The notes: a model not told the origin generated them from the letters alone. Positions 27,881 to 36,768 are shown, counted from the stretch's first letter. The stretch is DNA of 64,000 nucleotides from Achromobacter spanius (GCF_029637605.1 NZ_CP121261.1:6410881-6474880), one strand, 5' to 3'. Numbers and translations are program-made.

Positions 27881-27886
27881 TACAAT
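27881..27886 (+). promoter_or_regulatory. candidate -10 box of rmuC
   Basis: TACAAT lies 14 bases before the preferred rmuC start ATG at 27900, so transcription would begin about seven bases before that codon. A good -35 at standard spacing is not evident. This placement argues against the earlier in-frame ATGs at 27870 and 27873. Confidence 0.4.
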
Positions 27887-27899
27887 TCCGGCTTTGGAG

Positions 27900-29327
27900 A
27901 TGCCTCTTTTGAATGACATTCTGCTTTGGGTAGCCGCGGGTGCCGCGGTACTGGCGTGTTTGGCGGCCATGCTGGCCTGCTTGCGTCCCGCTGCGAAGGA
28001 TGCACGGCTGGACGCGCTGCTGGAAGGCCTGGAACGCACCGAGCGTGCCTTGCGCGCCGATATCGCTGAAGGGCAACGCGGCCTGCGCAGCGAATTTTCA
28101 GAGTCCACCCGCGCGCTGCGGGTAGAGCTGGCGCAATCGCATGGCGACTTGCGCACCGGCCTGGCGCGCGATGCCCAGGCCGCCCGCGCCGAATCGGCCG
28201 AGTCGCTGGCCCGCTTCGCCGCCGGCTTTGGCGAACAATTGCAGGGCCTGATCCAGATCAACGAGCGCCGCCTGATGGAAGTGCGCGCCACCGTGGACCA
28301 GCGGCTGCAATCGTTGCAGGCGGATAACAGCGCCAAGCTCGATGAGATGCGCCGCACCGTCGATGAGAAGCTGCATGCCACGCTGGAACAGCGCCTGGGC
28401 GAGTCGTTCAAGCTGGTGTCGGACCGATTGGAGGCCGTGCACAAAGGCCTGGGCGAGATGCAGGCGCTAGCGGCGGGCGTGGGCGACCTGAAGCGCGTGT
28501 TGACCAACGTGAAGTCGCGCGGCACCTGGGGCGAGGTGCAACTGGCCCGACTGATTGAAGACAACATGACGCCCGACCAGTACGCCAGCAACATCAAGCC
28601 GGTGCCGGGCAGCGATGCGGTGGTTGAGTTCGCCATCCGCTTGCCCGGGCGGGGAGACGGCGGCGCGCCCGTGTGGCTGCCGATCGATGCCAAATTTCCC
28701 AAGGAAGAATACGAACGGCTGATGGACGCCCAGGACGCCGCCGACGTGGACGGCGTGAAAACCGCCGGCGCCGCGCTGGGCCGCGCGGTGGAATTGCAGG
28801 CGCGGCTGATCGCCAGCAAATACGTGTCGCCGCCGCACACAACCGACTTCGCCATCATGTTCCTGCCCACCGAAAGCCTGTATGCCGAAGTGCTGCGGCG
28901 CCCGGGCTTGCTGGACAAGCTGCACGACCTGCGCATCAACGTGGCCGGCCCCAGCAACCTGGCCGCCTTGCTGAACAGCTTGCAGATGGGCTTTCGCACC
29001 TTGGCGATCGAGCAGCGTTCATCGGAAGTGTGGCAGGTGCTGCGGGCCGTCAAAACCGAGTTCGGCAAATTCGGCGACGCGCTGGCCAGCGTCAAGAAGT
29101 CGCTGGACACGGCCAGTAACAAGATCGGTCAGACCGAGGTCCGCACCCGCGCGATGCTGAAAAACCTGAAGAACGTGGAAGCCTTGCCCGACGCGGAAGC
29201 CTTAAGGCTATTGGGCGATGCCGACGCGGCGGGCGATGCGGATGAGGCCAACGGCGCTGACGATGACGCCGCCGTCATGCAAGCCCCGGCTACGCCACCC
29301 AACACGGCGTCTTCCGGCTCGGCCTGA
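27900..29327 (+). CDS. rmuC: DNA recombination protein RmuC
   Basis: 475 residues from ATG 27900 (MPLLNDILLWV). One N-terminal membrane helix (about 7-27) is followed by a long coiled coil (about 35-190) and the RmuC nuclease-like domain (about 195-450) with GTWGEVQLARLIEDNM, VWLPIDAKFPKEEYERL and MFLPTESLYAEVLRRPG. The family limits genome rearrangements and contributes to phage restriction in some species. The C-terminal tail is Asp/Ala-rich (GDADAAGDADEANGADDDAA). The stop codon falls inside the first unit of a 15-bp tandem repeat. Confidence 0.95.
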   Translation: MPLLNDILLWVAAGAAVLACLAAMLACLRPAAKDARLDALLEGLERTERALRADIAEGQRGLRSEFSESTRALRVELAQSHGDLRTGLARDAQAARAESAESLARFAAGFGEQLQGLIQINERRLMEVRATVDQRLQSLQADNSAKLDEMRRTVDEKLHATLEQRLGESFKLVSDRLEAVHKGLGEMQALAAGVGDLKRVLTNVKSRGTWGEVQLARLIEDNMTPDQYASNIKPVPGSDAVVEFAIRLPGRGDGGAPVWLPIDAKFPKEEYERLMDAQDAADVDGVKTAGAALGRAVELQARLIASKYVSPPHTTDFAIMFLPTESLYAEVLRRPGLLDKLHDLRINVAGPSNLAALLNSLQMGFRTLAIEQRSSEVWQVLRAVKTEFGKFGDALASVKKSLDTASNKIGQTEVRTRAMLKNLKNVEALPDAEALRLLGDADAAGDADEANGADDDAAVMQAPATPPNTASSGSA

Positions 29328-29465
29328 CCCGGCTCGGCCTGACCTGGCTCGGCCTGACTTGGCTCGGCCTGACCTGGCTCGGTCTGACGCGGCTCGGTCT
29401 GACGCGGCTCGGCCTGACGCGGCTCGGCCTGACGCGGCTCGGCCTGACGCGGCTCGGCCTGATTG
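29316..29465 (+). repeat. ten-copy 15-bp tandem repeat at the rmuC 3' end
   Basis: Units of GGCTCGGCCTGACGC start every 15 bases from 29316 to 29451, with variation mostly at the last two bases and one C/T site. The first unit encodes the last residues of RmuC (GSA then TGA, stop 29325-29327), so every unit repeats that TGA in the same frame. The array then separates rmuC from the amidase gene. It looks like a slippage-derived minisatellite. Confidence 0.97.
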
Positions 29466-29580
29466 CCGCCAGGCCGGCATGACGCGCGGCTAACGCGCCG
29501 CGCCGGCTTGTTGCCCGCGCGGACTGTCGATATCCTGGCATGTGCGGCATTTCGCCGTCGAACCCTGGAGCATCGCAAGC

Positions 29581-31107
29581 ATGAGCACCGCTGACCGCCA
29601 TGATTCCTCACCCCTCGACGCGACGGCGCTGGGCGCCGATATCGCCCAGGGCGTTACCACCGCGCTTGCCGCGATGCAGCAGGCGGTGGACCGGGTGGCG
29701 GCGCGCAATCCCGCCATCAACGCGGCCTGCGGCATTGAAGCCGACGCCGGGCTGCGCCTGGCCCAGGCGCTGGACGACGAGCTGGCTGGGCTGACGCCCG
29801 AACAGCGGCTGGCGCAACTGGACACTCGGCCCTTCCTGGGTGTGCCCACCTTGCTGAAAGACCTGGGCACGGCGGCCCTGGGCTTGCCCAGCGCCATGGG
29901 GTCGGTGCTGTATGGGCATGTCGAATGGGACGTGGATGCCGAAATCGTCAAACGCTATCGCCGCGCCGGACTGATTCCGTTCGGCCGCACCACCAGCGCC
30001 GAACTCGGCCTGAGCCCCACCACCGAATCGCCCGCCTATGGCCCGCCTACTCAGAACCCCTGGAAGGCCGGCCACAGCGCGGGCGGGTCCAGCGGCGGCG
30101 CGGGCGCCGCCTTGGCCAGCGGTATGGTGCGCATCGCGCACGGCAGCGACGGCGGCGGGTCCATCCGCATCCCGTCCTCGTGCTGCGGGGTGCTGGGCCT
30201 GAAGCCGTCGCGCGGGCTGATGCCGCTGGGCCCCTTGAAGGGCGAAGGGTGGGGCGGTCTGGCCACCGAACACATGATGACCCTGTCGGTGCGCGACTGC
30301 GCCGCGTCACTGGACATCAGCGCGGGGGCGGACGTGGGCGCGCCCTACGCGGCCCCGGCGCAACCCGAGTCGTACCGGGCGGTGGTGGCGCGTGTCGCCG
30401 CCGACCCGCATGGCGCGCCGCGACGCCGCATCGCCTTCATCAACACCACCTATGAAGGCGGGGCGATCCACCCCGAAGTCGCCGCCACTGTTGACGAGGC
30501 GGCGCGCCTTTTCGCATCGCTCGGCCATGAACTGGTGCCGGCCTTGCCACCCGTGGGGTCCGAGGAAGTGCTGTCGCCCATGCTGCCGCTGATCGCCAGC
30601 GCCGCCGCCAATGCCATCGACAGCTTTGTCGCGGCGCGGGGCCGTCGCCTGGCCGCCGACGAGCTGCAACCCACCACGCTGGGCGCGCGCGAATATGCGC
30701 GGGCGATATCCGGTGCGCAATACGTGGCCTGCGTGGACACCTGCCACGAAATCACCCGGCGCATCGGCCGCTTCCTGCACCGCGACGGCGCCCACGGCCA
30801 TGATCTTTTCCTGAGTCCCGTCCTGGCGCAACCGCCCGCGCCCCTGGGCCGTTACGCCATGGACAACGCCGATTACCTGGCCTACCGTCTGGGCAAGAAG
30901 GGCGTGATCGGCTATTCGCCCTTTGCGCCGCTGGCCAACCTGACCGGCATGCCGGCTATCTCCATCCCGTTCGGCATGTCGTCCGATGGGCTGCCGATCG
31001 GCATCCAGGTCATGGGGCCCTTGGGCAGTGAAGCGCTGCTGCTGGAACTGGCGGCGCAGGTCGAGGCCTTGCGGCCCTGGGCGTTGGTGGCGCCCATGGC
31101 CAGATAG
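29581..31107 (+). CDS. amidase-signature family amidohydrolase
   Basis: 508 residues from ATG 29581; GGAG at 29567-29570 lies about ten bases upstream. Catalytic triad of the amidase-signature family: K93 in TLLKDLG, cis-Ser S170 in SAGGSSGGAG (166-175) and nucleophile S194 in GSDGGGSIRIPS. It hydrolyses linear amides to acid and ammonia; the substrate is unknown. C-terminal NLTGMPAISIPFG is typical. The gap to aidB (67 bases) contains a 30-bp duplication, so the two genes may form a unit. Confidence 0.93.
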   Translation: MSTADRHDSSPLDATALGADIAQGVTTALAAMQQAVDRVAARNPAINAACGIEADAGLRLAQALDDELAGLTPEQRLAQLDTRPFLGVPTLLKDLGTAALGLPSAMGSVLYGHVEWDVDAEIVKRYRRAGLIPFGRTTSAELGLSPTTESPAYGPPTQNPWKAGHSAGGSSGGAGAALASGMVRIAHGSDGGGSIRIPSSCCGVLGLKPSRGLMPLGPLKGEGWGGLATEHMMTLSVRDCAASLDISAGADVGAPYAAPAQPESYRAVVARVAADPHGAPRRRIAFINTTYEGGAIHPEVAATVDEAARLFASLGHELVPALPPVGSEEVLSPMLPLIASAAANAIDSFVAARGRRLAADELQPTTLGAREYARAISGAQYVACVDTCHEITRRIGRFLHRDGAHGHDLFLSPVLAQPPAPLGRYAMDNADYLAYRLGKKGVIGYSPFAPLANLTGMPAISIPFGMSSDGLPIGIQVMGPLGSEALLLELAAQVEALRPWALVAPMAR

Positions 31108-31110
31108 CCG

Positions 31111-31170
31111 GCGTTACCGCAGCGAGCTTTACCGCGGCGGGCGTTACCGAGAGCGGGCTTTACCAGGAGC
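31111..31170 (+). repeat. imperfect 30-bp tandem duplication before aidB
   Basis: Two units starting GCGTTACCG at 31111 and 31141 agree in most positions, each with a GCTTTACC block about 18 bases in. The duplication fills the leader between the amidase stop and the aidB ribosome site (CAGGAG near 31164-31169). Confidence 0.75.
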
Positions 31171-31174
31171 AGCC

Positions 31175-32851
31175 ATGTCGTCGTTTGCCACGCACACCGT
31201 GCAGAACCAGGTGCCTCCGCTGGAAGACTATTCGCTGTACGACACCGACCCCGCCTTGCGCGAGGCGGTGCGGCGCGAGGGCGCGCAGGCCTGGGAAGGC
31301 GACCTGGCCGCGCACGGCGCCTGGCTGGGCCGCGCGCAGACGCTCGCCGCCGGCGCCGAAGCCAACCGCTGTCCGCCCCGGTTGATGAGCTATGACCGCT
31401 CGGGGCACCGCATCGACCACGTGGAATTCCACCCGGCCTGGAACTTGCTGATGACCGGCATCATGGCGCGCGGACTGCATAGCCGCGCCTGGGCGCAAGC
31501 GGTGCCTGGCGCGCAGGTAGCCAGGGCGGCAGCCTATTTGATGCAAGGGCAGGTCGAGGCCGGCACGCTGTGCCCCACCACGATGACGTTTGCCGCCGTG
31601 CCGCTGTTGCAGCGCGAACCGTCCGGCGCCGTGGACTTCGCCGGGCAATGGCTGCCCGCCCTGTATTCGCGCGAATTCGATGGTGCCGATGCACCCCTGG
31701 CCGCCAAGCGCAGCGCGCTGGTGGGCATGGGGCTGACCGAAAAGCAGGGTGGCTCCGACCTGCGCGCCGTCAACACCCGCGCCGTGCCCTTGGGCGCGGC
31801 GGGCCGCGGCAATGCCTATCAATTGGTGGGACACAAGTGGTTCTTTTCGGTGCCGCAGGCGGACGCGCATCTGGTGTTGGCGCATACGGACGAGGGGCTT
31901 AGCTGCTTGTTTGTGCCGCGCTGGATTCCCGATGGCCCACGCAACGCCATTCGCGTGCGCCGCTTGAAAGACAAGCTGGGCAACCGCAGCAACGCCAGCG
32001 CCGAAGTCGAATTCGAGGATGCCTGGGGCGTGATGGTGGGCGAACCGGGGCGCGGGCTGGCCGTGCTGCTGGAAATGGCGGCCACCACGCGGCTGGACTG
32101 CGTGCTGGGCAGCGCCGCGCTGCTGCGCCAGGCGCTGGTGCAGTCCCTGCATCACGCGCAGCATCGCCACGCCTTCGGCAAGCCGCTGATCGCGCAGCCG
32201 CTGATGCGCAATGTGCTGGCCGACCTGGCGCTGGAAAGCGAGGCGGCAATGGTGCTGGCGCTGCGGCTGGCGCGCGCGGTTGACGCGTGTGCGGCTACCC
32301 GCGCCGATGCCCAGGCCCGCGCGCTGGTGCGCGTGGGCACGCCCGCCGCCAAGCTCTGGATTTGCAAACGCGCCATCCATGCCGTTGCGGAGTGCATGGA
32401 GGTCTGGGGCGGCAACGGCTATGTGGAAGAAGGGCCGATGCCGCGCCTCTACCGGGAAACACCGGTCAACTCCATCTGGGAAGGGTCGGGCAACGTGATG
32501 GCGCTGGACGTGCTGCGCGCCTTGCAACGCGAACCCGACGCCTTGCCCGCGCTGGAACAGGAATTCGCGCACGCGGCGGGCCAGTATCAGGCGTTCGACG
32601 CGGCGCTGGCGGCTTGGCGCGCGTTGCTGGCCGATACCGCCCAAGCCGAGTTCCAGGCGCGCCGCATCGCCTGCGGCCTGGCGCGGCTATGGCAGGGCGC
32701 CTTGCTGATCCAGCATGCGCCTGCCGCCGTGGCGCAAGCCTTTGTGGCCAGCCGCCTGCATGCCGATGGCGGCGTTTTCGGCGAGCTGGCGGCAGGCACG
32801 GATGCCGGGGCGATCCTGGCGCGTGCCTGGCCGCCTGCCGCCGCATGCTAA
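31175..32851 (+). CDS. aidB: AidB-type acyl-CoA dehydrogenase family protein
   Basis: 558 residues from ATG 31175. It resembles E. coli AidB, not ordinary acyl-CoA dehydrogenases: GLTEKQGGSDLRAVNTRA, GHKWFFSVPQADAHLVLA, RLKDKLGNRSNASAEVEFEDA and YRETPVNSIWEGSGNVMALDVLR are AidB hallmarks. AidB is a flavoprotein of the adaptive response to DNA alkylation that binds DNA. The gene lies about 4 kb from the 3-methyladenine glycosylase and next to rmuC. No ada gene is in the window. Confidence 0.93.
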   Translation: MSSFATHTVQNQVPPLEDYSLYDTDPALREAVRREGAQAWEGDLAAHGAWLGRAQTLAAGAEANRCPPRLMSYDRSGHRIDHVEFHPAWNLLMTGIMARGLHSRAWAQAVPGAQVARAAAYLMQGQVEAGTLCPTTMTFAAVPLLQREPSGAVDFAGQWLPALYSREFDGADAPLAAKRSALVGMGLTEKQGGSDLRAVNTRAVPLGAAGRGNAYQLVGHKWFFSVPQADAHLVLAHTDEGLSCLFVPRWIPDGPRNAIRVRRLKDKLGNRSNASAEVEFEDAWGVMVGEPGRGLAVLLEMAATTRLDCVLGSAALLRQALVQSLHHAQHRHAFGKPLIAQPLMRNVLADLALESEAAMVLALRLARAVDACAATRADAQARALVRVGTPAAKLWICKRAIHAVAECMEVWGGNGYVEEGPMPRLYRETPVNSIWEGSGNVMALDVLRALQREPDALPALEQEFAHAAGQYQAFDAALAAWRALLADTAQAEFQARRIACGLARLWQGALLIQHAPAAVAQAFVASRLHADGGVFGELAAGTDAGAILARAWPPAAAC

Positions 32852-32890
32852 ATTTCCCGGCTTGACCAACCTTTCCGCATTCTTCCCGCC

Positions 32891-33571
32891 ATGCTCTCCC
32901 AGCAAGAACTCAAGCAACAAGCCGCCGACGCCGCCCTGGAATTCGTTGAACAGGTCGCCGGCCCGGACGTCATCATCGGGGTAGGCACGGGTTCCACGGC
33001 CGATCTGTTCATCGACGGCCTGGCGCGTTTCAAGGGCCGCATCGGCGGCACCGTCGCCAGTTCGGAGCGCAGCGCGGCCCGCTTGGCCGGCCACGGCCTG
33101 AAGGTGCTGGACCTGAACGACGTGTCGACCATGCCGATCTACGTGGACGGCGCCGACGAGATCGACGCCAACCTGTCCATGATCAAGGGCGGCGGCGGCG
33201 CGTTGACGCGCGAGAAAATCGTGGCGTCGGTGGCCGAACGCTTTATCTGCATCGCCGACGAATCCAAGCTGGTTCAGACGCTGGGCAAGTTCCCGCTGCC
33301 GCTGGAAGTGATTCCGATGGCGCGCGAATCGGTGGCCCGCGCCCTGGTGGCGCTGGGCGGCCAGCCGCGTCTGCGCGAGGGCTTCATTACCGACAACGGC
33401 AACATCATCCTGGATGTGTCGGGCCTGGCGATCTCGGACGCGCGCGCGTTCGAAGCGCTGGTCAACAACCTGCCCGGCGTGGTCACTTGCGGTTTGTTCG
33501 CGCTGGCCGGCGCCGATGTGGCGCTGCTGGCCACGCAAAACGGCATCCGTCGGCTGGACCGCGCGGCGTAA
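32891..33571 (+). CDS. rpiA: ribose-5-phosphate isomerase A
   Basis: 226-residue cytoplasmic enzyme interconverting ribose-5-phosphate and ribulose-5-phosphate in the pentose phosphate pathway. Conserved blocks are [15 protein letters not shown] at 35-49, [34 protein letters not shown] near 91-115 (catalytic Asp and Glu region) and DNGNIILDV. Length is normal. AidB ends 39 bases upstream; TAAATT at 32847-32852 could be its own -10. Confidence 0.96.
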   Translation: MLSQQELKQQAADAALEFVEQVAGPDVIIGVGTGSTADLFIDGLARFKGRIGGTVASSERSAARLAGHGLKVLDLNDVSTMPIYVDGADEIDANLSMIKGGGGALTREKIVASVAERFICIADESKLVQTLGKFPLPLEVIPMARESVARALVALGGQPRLREGFITDNGNIILDVSGLAISDARAFEALVNNLPGVVTCGLFALAGADVALLATQNGIRRLDRAA

Positions 33572-33699
33572 GCGGCCAGCGTCGCGCGGCCCGGGTGTGG
33601 CCTGAGTGGGCCCGGGCGTCGCCTGAATGTTGTCCGCGTGTTGCTTGTTTGTTGCGCCATCGTCCCGCCTTGCCCGCGGCGGGGCGTCGATTCATAATC

Positions 33700-33717
33700 C
33701 TGTCACACTTGGGTCAT
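33700..33717 (+). promoter_or_regulatory. candidate Pho box upstream of phoU
   Basis: CTGTCAC at 33700-33706, four bases ACTT, then GGGTCAT at 33711-33717. This matches the architecture of a PhoB box (two 7-bp direct repeats like CTGTCAT, four-base spacer), with the second repeat mismatched at its first two positions. It lies about 83 bases before the phoU start. The remainder of the 229-base gap between rpiA and phoU shows a possible TGTAAT -10 at 33745-33750 and nothing else. Confidence 0.45.
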
Positions 33718-33799
33718 AACCTTGCCGGTTGTGCAGGCCCATCTTGTAATTCTCTTCTTTCGGGGCAATGCAATGAGACCAACCACGCAGGGAGCCCGG

Positions 33800-34522
33800 A
33801 TGACGGAGCATACAAACAAGCAGTTCGACGCCGACCTGGAAAGCGTCCGTTCGCAATTCTTGCAAATGGGCGGCTTGGTGGAAGCCATGATCCAGGAAGC
33901 GATCGACGCGCTGGCCACGGGTGACTTGTCGCTGGTGGAGAAAGTCCGCGAGCGGGAAAAGGAAGTCAACCGCCACGAAGTCGAAATCGACGAAAGCATC
34001 AGCCGCATCCTGGCCCGTCACCAGCCCACCGCCATCGACTTGCGCATGCTGATGGCCGTGTCGAAGATGCTGACCGACATGGAGCGTTCCGGCGACGAGG
34101 CCGAGAAGGTCGCCACCGTTGCGCGCCGCATCCATGAAGCCGAAATGCGCCACATCCCGGTGATCGAACTGCGCCACATGGCCGCCAACGTGCGCACCAT
34201 GTTGCACCAGGCGCTGGACGCCTTCGCCCGCCTTGACCCCATTCAGGCCGCCGCCGTGGTGCGCAGCGACAAGGAAGTGGACAAGGAATGGAAGGGCGCG
34301 CTGCGCCACCTGATCACCTACATGATCGAAGACCCGCGCACCATTTCGCGCGCCATCGACATGATCTTCATCGCACGCGCGTTGGAACGCATTGGCGACC
34401 ATGCCAAGAACATGTCCGAACGTGTCATCTACATGGTCAAGGGCGCCGACGTGCGCCACACCGGCGTGAAGAACACCGAGCGCCTGGCGCGCGGCGAGGA
34501 AGAGTCGGAAGACGACGCCTGA
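33800..34522 (+). CDS. phoU: phosphate-signalling protein PhoU
   Basis: 240 residues from ATG 33800 (GGAG at 33791-33794); an upstream ATG at 33773 is possible. Two three-helix PhoU repeats, with metal-binding E/DxxxD-type motifs (RSGDEAEKVATVARRIHE and RIGDHAKNMSERVIYM). PhoU restrains Pst uptake and PhoR kinase signalling. No pst or phoBR genes are adjacent. Followed by a strong terminator. Confidence 0.95.
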   Translation: MTEHTNKQFDADLESVRSQFLQMGGLVEAMIQEAIDALATGDLSLVEKVREREKEVNRHEVEIDESISRILARHQPTAIDLRMLMAVSKMLTDMERSGDEAEKVATVARRIHEAEMRHIPVIELRHMAANVRTMLHQALDAFARLDPIQAAAVVRSDKEVDKEWKGALRHLITYMIEDPRTISRAIDMIFIARALERIGDHAKNMSERVIYMVKGADVRHTGVKNTERLARGEEESEDDA

Positions 34523-34586
34523 TTACGCCAGGTTTTTTGGCCGACGGGCCGACGCGCCAATAAGCCAATAAGCCAGCAGGTCAACA

Positions 34587-34621
34587 AAAAGCCCCGACAC
34601 GGTTGCCGCGTCGGGGCTTTT
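34587..34621. terminator. bidirectional rho-independent terminator
   Basis: AAAAGCCCCGAC at 34587-34598 pairs with GTCGGGGCTTTT at 34610-34621 around an 11-base loop, with T-runs on both strands. It separates the convergent phoU and phospholipase-like genes. Confidence 0.93.
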
Positions 34622-34633
34622 GCACGGGCGGCA

Positions 34634-36583
34634 CTACAGCGGCAGCACCGCGCCTTGGCAAAGCCTTGGATCCGGCACGCCTGGTTTGCCGGCATCAATG
34701 CGCCCGGCAAGCCGGCGGCCGAAGGCCGGCATGCCAGGGGCGCTGACTTCCAGGTCGTACCAGCCTTCGCAACCGATGTATTTCAGCTCCATTGCGCCGC
34801 CAGCGGGCACGTGCGCCATGGCGCGCCAGTTGTCGCCCATGCGGGATTCCAGCTTCACCGGCTGCGGCGCGTCGCTGTGGTTGATGAGCCGCACGCGCAG
34901 CCCCGACGTTACCGGAACCAACTGCGCTTCCAGCGTGCCACCGTCCTGGGAATCGCCCCGGAAGTGTCGGTGAAAGCCATCCGGACCCAGCAGCCACAGG
35001 TCGTAGGCGCCGCCCTGGCTCAGCCGCCAACCATCGTCCAGTCGCGCGCCGGCGCCGATCGTGTAGCGCCGGGGCGCGCGCGCCAGGTCATGGCGGTCGT
35101 ACACATGCAGCACGGCGGCGGCGCTGCCCGGGTTGCGCAGCGTCAGCCGGTAGTGTTCGCCGTCGGCCGTCATGCGGCCCACGGCTTCCAGCGCATAGGG
35201 CAGCGCGCAGGCGTGACGGTTGCTGTCGGGATGGTGCGGGCCGCGATCACCGCTGAAATCAAAGGCCGAGGTCAGGTCGCCGCTGACCGCGCGCCGCCAC
35301 GCGCTGATGTTCGGCTCAGAAACGCCGAAGCGGGCTTCCAGGAAGCGGATCACCGAGGTGTGGTCGAACACTTGTGAATTGACCCAGCCGCCACAGCTCC
35401 AGGGCGACACCACCAGCATCGGCACGCGCGGCCCTAATCCGAAACCGCGGCCATGCAGGTGGGTGGGGTCTTCCTGCGCAGTGCTGTGGCCAAGCCTGGC
35501 GTCGTGGTATTCGCCGTCCAGCTCAACGGTGGACAGCCCGCCCGAATGGCCATCGGCATGGCGCGCCGGCGGGGCGGGCGGAGGCACGTGGTCAAAGAAG
35601 CAGTCGTTCTCGTCATAGGTCACAAGAAAGACACAGCGGCTCCAGCATTCGGGATTGCTGGTCAGGATATCCAGCACGCGCTCGGTGTAGGCGCCGCCTT
35701 GGCGCGGCGACGAGACTTCGGGATGTTCCGAGTCGGCGGTGGGCGCGATGATCCACGACACCGCCGGCAACTCGCCCGCGGCGACGTCGCGCGCCAGATC
35801 ATCCAGCGTATGGGTCGACAGGCCTCGGTCGCGCAAGGGGGCCGAGGCCGCGGCGCTGGCATGCGCCTGACGGTACTGACGAAAGCCGGCCAGCGGGTTG
35901 TCGTGAAAGTTGTCCGCCATGTCCTGGTAGATGCGCCAGTCCACGCCCGCGTCTTGCAGGCGCTCGGGGTAGGTGGTCCAGGCATAGCCTTCGTTTGCCG
36001 CGCCGAGCCTGTCGAAATGGTTCACCAACGCCGGGCCGCCCGCCGCGCCGGTGGGATCGTTCGTGCCGGTCCACAGGAACAGGCGGTTTGGATTGGTGCC
36101 GGCGTGCAGCGAACAGTGATAGGCGTCGCACACGGTGAACGCATTGGCCAAGGCGGCCTGGAAGGGCACGTCGGCGCAGGTGTAGGCGCCCAGCCCCAAG
36201 CGGCCTTTGGCGGGCAGCCATTGGTCCATGCGGCCGTCGTTCCAGGCCCATTGCGCGTCGACCCATGTGTGCGGCGTGATGAAGCCGGCGGGTGTGTCGC
36301 TGGCGAGTTCTTGCTGTAGCGCATAGGGGCGGCATGGCGTGGTGCCGTCCGCTTGCGTGAGCACGTTGCCGGCCAGGGTGGGCACAAGATGCGGATCGGC
36401 AAAGCCGCGCACGCCGGACATCGTGCCGAAATAGTGGTCGAAGGACCGGTTTTCCTGCATCAGGATGACCACGTGCTGTACGTCGTGGATCGTGCCCGTC
36501 TTGCGATCAGGCGGGATCGCCATGGCGCGCTGGATGGACGACGGCGGGTCGGCGGGGAGAGGCAAGCGCGATTCTTCTTTCAT
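34634..36583 (-). CDS. phospholipase C-like phosphoesterase (PLC/AcpA family), no visible Tat signal
   Basis: 649 residues from ATG 36583 (MKEESRLPLP). The phosphoesterase domain begins with IHDVQHVVILMQENRSFDHYFG near 32-53, which holds early metal ligands. Later segments VTYDENDCFFDHVPPP and HTSVIRFLEARFG are also typical. Two C-terminal DUF756-like repeats (about 465-640) are present. Family members are normally exported by Tat with an RR signal; here the N-terminus begins directly before SSIQRAMAIPP and shows no RR motif or hydrophobic stretch. The frame is open further upstream but offers no signal peptide either, and overlaps the yggX terminator. Confidence 0.88.
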   Translation of the reverse strand: MKEESRLPLPADPPSSIQRAMAIPPDRKTGTIHDVQHVVILMQENRSFDHYFGTMSGVRGFADPHLVPTLAGNVLTQADGTTPCRPYALQQELASDTPAGFITPHTWVDAQWAWNDGRMDQWLPAKGRLGLGAYTCADVPFQAALANAFTVCDAYHCSLHAGTNPNRLFLWTGTNDPTGAAGGPALVNHFDRLGAANEGYAWTTYPERLQDAGVDWRIYQDMADNFHDNPLAGFRQYRQAHASAAASAPLRDRGLSTHTLDDLARDVAAGELPAVSWIIAPTADSEHPEVSSPRQGGAYTERVLDILTSNPECWSRCVFLVTYDENDCFFDHVPPPAPPARHADGHSGGLSTVELDGEYHDARLGHSTAQEDPTHLHGRGFGLGPRVPMLVVSPWSCGGWVNSQVFDHTSVIRFLEARFGVSEPNISAWRRAVSGDLTSAFDFSGDRGPHHPDSNRHACALPYALEAVGRMTADGEHYRLTLRNPGSAAAVLHVYDRHDLARAPRRYTIGAGARLDDGWRLSQGGAYDLWLLGPDGFHRHFRGDSQDGGTLEAQLVPVTSGLRVRLINHSDAPQPVKLESRMGDNWRAMAHVPAGGAMELKYIGCEGWYDLEVSAPGMPAFGRRLAGRIDAGKPGVPDPRLCQGAVLPL

Positions 36584-36680
36584 GACAGCATTAATACGGC
36601 CTGCAAACTTCGATCTTAAGGGCAATGTCAGGTCGCGTGCCGCCGATGGCGCGGCGGTGCCACGTCGGTGCCACGAAAAG

Positions 36681-36708
36681 CGAAGCCCCTCGCGCGCGAG
36701 GGGCTTCG
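36681..36708 (-). terminator. rho-independent terminator of yggX
   Basis: A perfect 14-bp inverted repeat (CGAAGCCCCTCGCG with its complement, no spacer, so a short loop forms), followed on the minus strand by CTTTTCG. It lies 60 bases after the yggX stop and before the phospholipase-like gene. Confidence 0.85.
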
Positions 36709-36768
36709 TGATGGGGCCATGGCCGGGAGCCTGGGGCAAGCGGGCGCAGCCGGTTGCCGGCTGCCGAA

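Noticed and set aside
29129..29611. Minus-strand open frames with long RPSRV or AEPRQ repeats, suggesting a repeat protein.
   Set aside because: They are the reverse translation of the 15-bp minisatellite plus the rmuC 3' end; no ribosome site or homologous domain, and the plus-strand genes explain the region.
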